A DNA stretch of 64,000 nt, taken from contig CM017567.1 of assembly GCA_007844125.1 (NCBI GenBank), forward strand, positions 39,535,176-39,599,175. Reading direction: 5' to 3'. Source of the stretch: Sinonovacula constricta (lineage: Eukaryota > Mollusca > Bivalvia > Cardiida > Solecurtidae). The position numbers were made by a program, and so were the translations under genes. This document shows, piece by piece, positions 12,301 to 23,600 of this stretch (position 1 is its first letter; each line of letters opens with the position of its first letter). The notes beneath the pieces were generated by a model. It saw only the letters and a list, made by a program, of their open reading frames with translations, was not told where the DNA came from and did not search any database.

Positions 12301-15300
12301 TCAGACGTTAAGATCTGACTGGCAAGATGCTGATAAAATTTTTTTGGTCAGACGTTGAAAAGATGTGAGTGGTCAGATGTTGAGGAGATCTGATTGGTCA
12401 GATGTTGAGAAGATCTGATTGGTCAGACGTTGAGAAGATCTGACTGGTCCGATACTGATAAGATTTTATTGGTCAGATGCTGAGAAGATCTAATTGGTCA
12501 GACGTTGGGAAGACCTGATTAGTCCGCTGCAAAGATTGTATTGGTCAAATGTTCAGAAGATCTAATTGGTCAAACGTTGGGAAGATATGATTGGACAGAC
12601 ATGTATATCCTACCTGCGTTAATCTAGGCCCAAGGACGGACAGGTGGCTGCTGTATTGTGTAAGGTAGTCATTCATCTTGTTGATTCTTTCTTCCTCCAA
12701 CTCTTGAAGCTGGTGACTGGCCTGGATGTGGAAACAAACAAAATATCAGTCCTGACAATGTACGGCTTTCTAGCGCCACTTTTCTGGACTGTTCGAACAT
12801 TGTTTACAATTATATCAATAACCAGGTCAGGAAAGTGCATACTAGTAGTACGACTTCTCAAAATATCCTGCTTGTGATGTCATGACAATATTTTTGTTTG
12901 ATTATGTCATCTACAATTCTGTAGATATTTGGTGGACTATGGATCTTGACCTGTACTTTATTGTTGCTGGAGGGAGAACCCATACAAATATCTGCATAGA
13001 ACTACTGACACACAGCTGTTCATCTGGAAGACCTACCCAAAAGATTGTTGTCAACCCGACCTGGGGTCAAACAATTATGAACATAGCTCTTCGATGTATA
13101 AAAAAATCTCACCTTGTTGACAGCAAAGTCCCATTCCTGTCTGGCCACCTCACTTTTCTCACAACACTCGCAGTAATGTTTGTCAGCTTTCCGTAATGAG
13201 TCCAATGTCTGACGCTGCTTTTTCTCAATCTGAAATGAAATTGCAGAGAAAGTAGAATGATATAAAACAGAAAAATAAACAAAGTCATAGTGGTTTTGTT
13301 ATTTCTCACTGACTTCTTGTGGCAGAATTGTGACTCACTGAGAGTACACAGCAAGAGTCTTTAAGGGCACTTAACCTATCTGAACACCTCAAGTATACCC
13401 AAAGATCAACTATCCCCCCAAATTGCTGCAAACTGACCACCGATGCAGTTTTTGTCACACTTTTGTTTATGTTAAAGTAAGGTGGACGTTCGCAATGTGA
13501 TAGAATTTAATACAACACAATTATCTGTTTTGTTCTGTTAATTTTCTTAATTACGTCCATCCACCTTTTTAAAAATTATTTGCATTTTTCATTTTCCAGA
13601 CTTTGGAATCTTAATTCATACCACTGTTTAACCTTATTTTGACTTGTATCTGTCAGAACCTCTGCACAGCAACTCTTCTCAACAGCAACACCTTATTGTG
13701 AGTCCAGAAAATGTTGCTCAAGAGAGGTTTAAGTTCTGCATATATGGTATATCAATTAAAAATATCTTGAAAGAGTATACCAGCACCACACTGCTTCATA
13801 CCTTATTTATATCTTTTTCCGTTTTATTTTTTCCTGGTTTGGCCTCTTCCATTTTTTCATGAGCTTTGGCACTTTCATATGATGCCTTCTTGGCCTGTGA
13901 ACAATTGAATAAGCAAAAACAAAAAATTATCATTTTATATAATTACATCAATATCAGAAGAAATTAAATGTTAATAATTAGTTCAATTATATTGAAACTT
14001 ACCCTTATTTTATATATTTCTCAGAAAACATAGATTGAAACATTTTAATTTTAAACAGGCCCAAAAAAGTGAAAACTGAGTTCATGATCAGAATTAAACT
14101 GCACATTGACTATTTTGCTACAACACAGCTACAAATAAGCAGTAAATCTGATTTTATCTTGCCATATATTTCATTATTCTCAACTTAAAGGTGGTATCCA
14201 ACAGTTTGGTCCCGAATGTTTATTACTCAAACAATCAAATGCATTACTGGTACCTCACAAAACGGTGTTTATTTGTACCCTAAATCCATGAGAACAATTA
14301 AGCAAAAGACCACACTTGTAATCACAAAAGGTATTTCCTATCCAAGCCACACTGCATAGTTAACTATTTTTAAAGTGAGAAAACCATGTGCCCACTTACT
14401 TTTGAAATTACCTAACATAGTCATCCGGGTGATTTGCTTTGATGTCGATATCTATTTTAGGCGGAAATTCCCATCATGCTTATTTATTGATTTTATAAAA
14501 TGGACATTGAAAACGATATATTTCGCGATCTGTACTGTCACACAGTTGAGGTAATGATATAACAAACCTTTACATACACTATAGTTTATGTACCAATTAT
14601 GCACAAATTCTCCACATCAAGAATAAGATAATGTTACATGTATTACATAGAGGTAAACTGTTGGATACCACCTTTAACACATTATAGCTGGTACTTATTA
14701 GACTTGTCCGATCAAGACGATTTTATTGAGTTTCAAGAATAAAAGATTTGGAGGAGTAATAAAAAAAAAGAAGCAAAAGCTGTACTCTTATCTTATTCAT
14801 ACTCCCAAAATATCTTATTTGGGGCTCTGATGAAATTCAATAAACATGTGTTTGTAATTTGGGTTTTACAGCACACTGACACTTAACACGTCATATGGTG
14901 CCGAATGTGGTGAAGTTTAATGTCAATAGGGTATAATCAGGTTAAAATTCAAGTAGGTGAGTAAAAATATTAAAATATATGAGGTTAAAATAATATTAAT
15001 TATTATATATCTAATAAATCTAACCAATCGACAATCTGCATTTGTACCACGTGACCGTCCAATATATTCCCGTATTGGATCCAAAAAATATATATTAATT
15101 TCATATTGGACGGTTGGTTACATGTGCGCTTAACGATGCTAGTCTGGTTTCCGATTTCAATCTCTAACGAATTAAAGACCGGGAACCATGCGTGCATAAA
15201 GACGCTTGTTAGTATATGTTTAAAATTGCTTGTAAGGCGTCTAGCTGACCAGGAAGCATTGTTTTGTTTTGACTGAAGTCAAAATGTTGATAGATGGTTG

Positions 15301-18300
15301 TGAAGGCTTTGTTGGGGATGATGATGATGTATATTTCAAAGTAAACGAAAGATATATAATAAAAAGGTTATTATACATTTTACTGTACAATACGGGAATA
15401 TATTTGGACTCGTACACAGCTTGAAAAGTCATATTGGACTCACCTTATCGGCTCGTCCATTATGACTTTTCAAGCTGTGTACTCGTCCAAATATATTCCC
15501 GTATTGTACAGTAAAATGTATAATAACCTATAATTAAAATTGAATAGTTCAATAAACAGTTTAACAATAAACATGAAATAAAGTTATCTTGTAAACAATT
15601 TCAAAAGATACTATGACTATGCTCATTGTGTCATTTCTCAGTATTACTATTTGAGTTAGCCTACCTTATTCTCTTCTGTTCTTTTGTCTGTTAATGACCT
15701 TAAGGCTTTGTCTACTGCTGCTTCCACCTGAAATAAACCAAGATTTAGATGCCCAATTTAATAAATAATGACATAAAGAACCTGTTTGCAAGTATCCTCA
15801 TATTCTCTTTTCTTGTTTACTAGGAGACATTACTCTAAGCAAATCACTTGAAGTAGATATAGTGCTGCCTTCACTGTGTATAGCATGCCGTGAACACTTG
15901 AGCATGATACCACACCCAGTCATATTATCCTGACACTGGGCCAACCGGTCGTGGAGCTACCCTTATATTTGCTTAAGCGTTAGCAAGGGAGCTATACCAC
16001 TACCATTTTTAATGACTTTGGTATGTTGCAGCCTGGGATCGAACCCAGGGCCTCCCGTACCTGGAGCCAAGACTCTACTGATTGTGTTACCAGGTCCAAT
16101 CTAAGTTATATGTACAATAACCTTTTAACAAAGTATTCATTTAACAATGAAAATTAACTATGGGTTATTTGAAAAATGGTGCAAATCTTGGTTGAGAGGT
16201 TAGGCTCATGGACTTGTAAATCCTCAGTCCCTCAACACATTAATTCAGGTCCCAGTTTGGATAAGAAGTTTCATCTAGGGAGGTCTCCGAGCTAATCTGT
16301 GATGCACCAGTGGTTCTGCCCAGACATATGTCTAGGCTATTCCTCCGCCTATAATTAGCTTAATGACACCAATTAAAACCATCATTGTGTGGGTGCAATG
16401 TTACAAAATTTAAAACTCTGAAAAAACAAATTAAGCATCAAGCAATTGCAAGTTATTTATTTATTTCTGTCCTTCCAGAGCTGGCCTTATGCTCAAGTTT
16501 CAAGTCAATTTTTTTTAAAAAGATGCTGAAAAGATAATGCATCATAAATACAAAAAAAAGTAAAACAACATCAAATTTGTTCTAACATCAAAATTGTTCT
16601 ACATAAAATAAAAATAAAAATCAACTTTGAATTAAACAAAAACAACTATTTACAGGTTTTCTAGCCTTGTGTTGTGTTTCTGCCAGATGTTTGAGGGGTT
16701 TGGCGATGTCTTCTAGCAGGGCTGAGGCAAGGTTCTTGTGAAGATCAGCCTCAACCTCCATATTGGTGGCCACCGCCCGCCATCCCTCAACCAGGCTTCT
16801 GTAGATATAAAAATATGCCATCATTATAAAAGGTGTCAAAGTCAAAGGGTAAGATACCTCGATTTGTTCTATATTCTATAGTAAATCATATAAGGTTGGA
16901 AAGAAATTGTTTATTGGGTTTATCGTCCCACCAACAATATTTCAGTTATCTGGAGACGGTGTCCAATGGAAGCAGATATAGTGCTGCCTTCACTGTGTAT
17001 AGCATGCTGTGAACACCTGGCATGATATCACACCCAGTCACATTATCCTGACACTGGGTCCACCAGTCATGGAAGTACCCTCACATTTGCTTGAGCGTTA
17101 GCAAAAGCTATACCACTACTATTTTTAACGACTTTGGTATGTCGCAGCCCGGAATTTATATAAACACAAACATTTTGTTATATAAACACACATATTTTAT
17201 CATTTTGTTATATAAACACACATATTTTATCATTTTGTTATATAAACACATATTTTGTTATATAAACACAAACATTTTGTTATATAAACACACATATTTT
17301 CATATATAAACACACATATTTTATCATTTTGTTATATTAACACAAATATTTTGTTATATAAACACACATATTTTGTTATATTAACACAAATATTTTGTTA
17401 TATAAACACACCTATTTTGTTAAACACACACATTTTGTTAAACACACATATTTTGTTATATAAACACACATATTTTGTTAAACACACATATTTTGATAGA
17501 TAAACACACATATTTTGTTATATTCACACAAATATTTTGTTATATAAACACACATATTTTGTTATATATCATTAACAGATAGAACAGTGACTGTATAATC
17601 AGTGCACTTACCCTATAGTATTCAGTGTAGCCTTCTGTAGCTTGCTGGAAATTTTGCTGAGGCTTTTTGAATATGTGCTTTCCAACTCAGCCCTGAAAAA
17701 CATTGTATTTGAAAAGTAATATTACAAGAAGTAACCCTTTCATTTATAGGTACGCCATTTTATGTCTTTGCTAAGCAAATCCCAGTTATCACTCTATCGT
17801 TGGAAGACCTGCACAACTCAAGGTTGTTGACTAGTTTAGCCTAGGATCTTTAATTATATGCATAACATACATGTTTTCAAAACACAACTTCAAACTGTTT
17901 AAAAAGAATCATAAAATTATGAGAATTTACAAATTTCTGTACATGTACCATGAATAAAGCGTTTAAAGGAAAGGTTTTTTTTAAACTTCTGACAATATAT
18001 ATAATTGTAATAATTAACAATAAAAACTGCTTTAAAAACTTGATGTAAAGAATATTATACATACCAATCTTTAAAAATGTACTTGTTTTTAAAGCATTTT
18101 ATAACTTAAAAGGTTATAAAATGCTTAGTCAAATAGACGTTTAAAAGTGAATCAAGATTCAGTTAAATAACAATTAGTGTACAACAGGCTGAGGCAGCCA
18201 AGAAGGAAAGAAGGAGAAAATGTGATAGCAGCCCAATTGACTCTGTGTCTGGGAGTGGGTGGTGATATTTATGCCCCCCCCCCCCCCCCCCCCCCCCCGC

Positions 18301-20635
18301 CTGCGTGGGTTTAATACTTGATCTGGGCGAAAGACTTAAGCTGACCTTAGACTACATACTTTTCTAACAATTCTCTGTTTGTTAGCACTTACAGCTGCAA
18401 TGTGTGACTAATGCTTATACCTTTCTTGTATGATGAAGGCCACATCTTTACAAAGGTCACCTCCCTGCCGAATATATTTCTTCAACTCCTCAAAGCCATT
18501 CAAACCCTGAAAGAAAAGAAAAAGGGTTTTAATAACATATTTTCATTCTCTTTGTTATTTCATATAAAACCCTTTCCCTAACTATAAGTGTCATTTTGGG
18601 GGTACGGACAATTCTCAGTCCGGACATTTCTCAGTTAGTGAAATTTGCAGGGTCGGACAATTCTCAGCTGGTTGATTTGCAGGGCCGGACATTTCTCAGT
18701 TACTTGTTTTGCAGGGTCGGACAATTTTCAGTCTGGACATTTTAAGAAAGTTTGTATGGATTGTGATCATAAACGATATAAAAATGATTGATTATGAAGA
18801 TTAACAGCTTTTTATATTTTTCTGTTTTAGTTTGGGTATATTTGCCATTGGCTTTTATTTGTTCAATTAAAACGTACATCTATATCAGTTACGAGGGCGC
18901 CGTTGCAGGATTTTGAGACTCTTTTAGAGCACATCCATCTGATGATTGTTTTGTTTCGTCATTTGGACATACCAAAGACCCGTACACACACAGATTAAAA
19001 GCTTGGGAAGTTGAGCTAAAAATGCTGCATCATACAACTAACAACTACCCCAACTATTATGTAACAACAGGTGTGGGAGACTGCATCTGCAGCCAGTTAA
19101 CAATAATAAAGGAGGTTGTTTATTGGATCAGTGGGTATATATACAAGGTGTTCTGATATATAAACTGCCTTAAGAGGCTCTCTATGGGGTGCTCTCAGTG
19201 AGTCACCCGTCTGCCGCAAGAAATCGTCAATATTTGTTTATGGCTAATGTGACAATAGTGGATAATCTCGCCTGAATAATCCCTACATGCAAATAGGTCC
19301 TTCCATTTGGATTACTTGGTTTGTAAGGTTGTACTCTTTGGAGAATATGTTGACTTTAATGCCTTTCATGTAATACCCAAATGAACCATCATCAACAAAC
19401 ACCTCCATTTTGCTGTTAAAATACATATCTCTGTAAGTATTTCAAAGGATTTAATGCTTATATTTATCCTAAAGTAACATGCTGTTCTAACTTTTTTAGT
19501 TGATTTAGATTTTATTTTGAATTTACATAAATAACATTTTAGAACACTAAGATTTTACAATAAATTAAGAAATAAATTGATGAATAAATACAATGTTTCA
19601 TTAACCACAACATAAACATTCATGTCATAAATGATCCAAACAATATTTATGTGCAGCATGAATTATTCATAACAATAATACACAGGCTAAAAATTATCTA
19701 GTTTTTTTTGATAATTGAAGTCTTGGATAAGGCATCCCATATTAAGGTGAACATCACATCATATTATCCCAGTCCCGCCCACACATAGCAACAAAACAAC
19801 CCGCAATTTAAAAAGACACACCCCTAGCAACAAAAGACATCCCTAGCAACACATGCACACGTCTCTTTCAACAAGACACACCCCCACACACCTTGGCAAT
19901 ACTGTCAAGACTGCATGACAGCAACTGTGAACTGATCCACATCTGCAGCGGGTCCGGAATCACTTGACCCATTAAACCGAATGTCAAACTATGGCTCCCT
20001 TCTTTACAGGTGTGACAACTCTCACGATACTTGTGTCGTTTAGCACTACTCCGTCGTCTAACAACCCCACCCCCACAGGCACTTTGTCGGTTTTTTGGCT
20101 GATTGCTAGGTGATGGGGGTGGAGTTTTAGATTTAGAACAGCTATGGTGATGATTTTCTGCAGCATTGCTAGACTTAGTTTCCGAGTCCTCATTAGCATA
20201 ATAATTAGCTGGCAGGGAAGCAGATTTTTTCGAAAACCAACTTTTCTTTGGCTGGTTTTTCGGTTTACCTACGGCACCAAAGTTATGGTTGTTTTTCGGT
20301 TGATGGTCGGCAGAGGAGGCAAGTGAAGTTGCCGCACCATTGCTGTACGTTCTTGGCGGTAAATCAGGAATTGTGCTGTAATGATTCTCTGACTGGTTCC
20401 ACGATGAAGATGATGTGTCAGCAGCCGATAATGAGGAGGAGGAGGATGGAATGGAGCCAGTTCTGGAACTGTTGCTAGGCAACGTGCTGACAGAAGATGG
20501 CGTTTTTGAGTGGGAATGATTGTTTTCCGGGTTAGCAGATGATGCTGCCTTCGTAGAAGCCCCAGAATGCTTCTTTGAAGGCAATGAGGCAGACTTTTTC
20601 CACTGACGAAACTTCCTCTGAAGCTGAACAGACAT
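3232..20635 (-). CDS. NOSTRIN: Nostrin-like protein, long isoform from internal first exon, 740 aa
   Basis: The join is 20635-19892 followed by the same fourteen exons from 18506 to 3232. The long first exon ends AAG|GTGTGT in phase 0, exactly as the distal first exon does, so both can splice to the GLNGFEEL exon. The product keeps almost all of the F-BAR, HR1 and SH3 regions but replaces the 27-residue N-terminus with 248 residues rich in Ser, Pro, Lys and Asn. Total coding length is 2223 bp including the stop. An in-frame TGA lies 54 nt upstream of the ATG (20681-20683), so the frame starts within this exon unless an unseen splice acceptor is used. A dedicated promoter is inferred, not seen. 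Confidence 0.68.
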
Positions 20636-23600
20636 GTTGTTCAGATTGTTCTGTTCACACACAATACTATATCCATTACTTCAAAATTAGCTTGTTTCAC
20701 TTGAAATAGAAGATATTGTTTACACCTTTGTTATGCCATTTTTTACATGAAACTGCATCCATTATTTCAGCACTAGCTTATTTCACTTGAAATAGAAGAT
20801 ATTGTTTACACCTTTGTTATGCCATTTTTCACATAAAACTGTATCCATTACTTCAGCATTCGCTCGATTCACTTTAAACAGAATATATGTGATGTATTTT
20901 TTCTCTTAAAAATACAAAAATTATTTCAGAAATGACTGAATCCCCAGTAAATCATGATAGTGTCTAAGCATGTCCTTCTTTACACTTCATATAATTGCAT
21001 CCATTATTCAAGCATTTTTATGAAATAGAACATATTGTTTCACCTTTGTTGTGTCATTACGTGTACATATAACTGCATTCATTGACTTCAACTTAATCTT
21101 TGTAAAAAAGGAGTTGCTTGCAAATGTTATGTAAAATTCTTATTTCACACATAAAACTACAGCCATAATTTCAGCCTTCACTTATTTCCATGTTATGGAG
21201 TATATAGATATTATTTACCAGTCATTTTCAAGTTTTGATTTCGAATGTAACTGATGTACTTAACATGATACTGTTGCCTGCATGATACTGCCGCCTTAGC
21301 TCCAAATCCATTAATGATTCTGTAAAATCCAGGCTGTCCTTAATTATAACCAGCATGTGTCAGATTCAATATTATGTCATGTTCTTTATGGCACATTTTG
21401 TTTACTTATAACTGCAAGGGATAATCAATGAGAAAGATACCAGCTGATACTGCACTACACATACATACATAATAGTAAGGCAGATAAGTATTATGCGACA
21501 AGTTCTATTTTTATGTATTTATCTTACACATGAGTTATATTTAGAAGCTTGCTTGTTTGGTTTACTTGTTCCTGTCGGTAACCTTTAAGATATCTGGAGA
21601 TAGTGGTCACATGCAGCAGATAGAGTTCCGCCTTCACTGTCAATATTATGCTGTGAACTCCTGGTATATTCAGACTGTCACATTATTTTGACACCAGGCC
21701 AACTAGACATAAAACTACCCATACATTGGCTTGAGTAAAAGGTGGTATCCAAAAGTTTGGACCAAAAATATTTCCATTAAACACCATAATAAACCATTGT
21801 TACCTGAACAGATCTCGCAAAATGTTGTTTATTGATGTCCAACACATGTCTCACAAATTGAACCATAATGTCACAATAGTCATTTCAAACATGTATGTCC
21901 TATCTGAGCCATGCTGCACAATTGGCTATTTTTAAACTAAGAAAACCATGTGACCACTTATGTTTTGGCTTGTCGACATCATCCGCTGTGACGTCAATGT
22001 CTATTTTTAGCAGGAATGCCAGTCGGGTTTATTTATAGATTTGAAAAGAATGAATATTTACATGTTGATTAACAAGTTTTACAGCCCAAAAATTGAGATA
22101 CTATTGAAAATCATCAAAGCTTAGACTAAAGTATGACGTTTTTCTACAGAAATTATGCACAAATACCCCAAACAGAGGTCAGTTATTGTTACATCTATTA
22201 GATATGGGCAAAGTGTCAGGTACCACCTTGAAATCAAAAGAGCGAAAGATTTATTTCCAGACCAAGGATCTAACCCTGAGTGGAGTTGACACCCTATATA
22301 TCACAACACTACCTGGGGTCAAAAAAAACAACAAAGTAATGATTAACCAATCACAAGAGCCAGTTTAAACACCACGCCCTACCGGACCTGGTAGCGCAAT
22401 CGATAGAGCGCCATTGAAAATGGTAGAGGTATAGCTCCCTTGCTAACTCTCAGGCAAATATAAGAGTAGTTCCACGACTGGTTGGCTCGGTGTCACGATA
22501 ATGTGATTGGGTGTGGTATCATGCTAGGTGTTCACGGCATGCTATACAAAGTGAAGGCAGCACTATATTTTCTTCAAGTGGACACTGTCTCCAGATAACT
22601 GAAATACTGTTGGTTGGACGATAAACCCAACATATAAACAAACAAACAAACACCACCCTCAACAGGTCAGGGGTTCAACAAACATGTTTAAGATACATAA
22701 ATAAAAAACAATCTGATAGCTAGGAAACAAAACGACACCTTTTATATTTGTCAACAACAACAAATTATATTCAATATCACTTCAATAGATCCACCATTTA
22801 TCCATTTGTTAAAGAATAGGACTTGATGATTTCGTACACGAATGCTGAACTACATACACACTTAATAATTTTGTCTGTCAACGTGGGACAGAATGTTTAA
22901 TTTAAATAAATTCATCTGCATTTCACTTAAACACAATTCTTTCTCTGTTCTGAAATACATATTCAATGAAACAAAATGAGCACTTTAACTGCCCTCCTCA
23001 TAAATTACTGCCTCAAAATATATCCAAAATATGCACCTGCCACAAAAAATATGGGTCACAAGAAACTTTGTGTACACTGAATGTAAACATAACACCAATC
23101 TCACACCAACATTTAACAAACAACAACAATCTAAGTAAACTCAACACAAGTGCAGTATATGAAAGTTTTAATGAGATATTTACACAGAAATTTACATGCA
23201 TGGAGTAACGCACTTAGGTATATAAGGTTTATAGCTTGTTGCGTGTATGCATATATATGCATATAGTGAATGGTTTGTTTGTTGTTTTGTTGTTACATGC
23301 TCCAATAGTCATATTGGTGAAGTAAAGCTAATAGATAGTTCCCACATCAGTGCAGATCCCTTATCTTGGCAGCTATACTATCTATAAAAGCTATACACCA
23401 TTGATAAGCTCTTAAAATTTGTATTTTAAGAATACAATATTTTTAAAATTGATAACTGCACAAAGAATTAATACACAGAAATAAATAAAATTTAACAAAA
23501 TGAATAGTGTATCTTTTTTGGTTGTATTTTTTTTTACCTAATAAACTATGAAAATATAGTTTTGGTATTTAAAATTCCTCATTAAAGCTGTTAAATATGA

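Noticed and set aside
20636..20662. Nine extra codons at the start of the alternative first exon
   Set aside because: They begin with GTG; the first in-frame ATG after the upstream TGA is at 20635.
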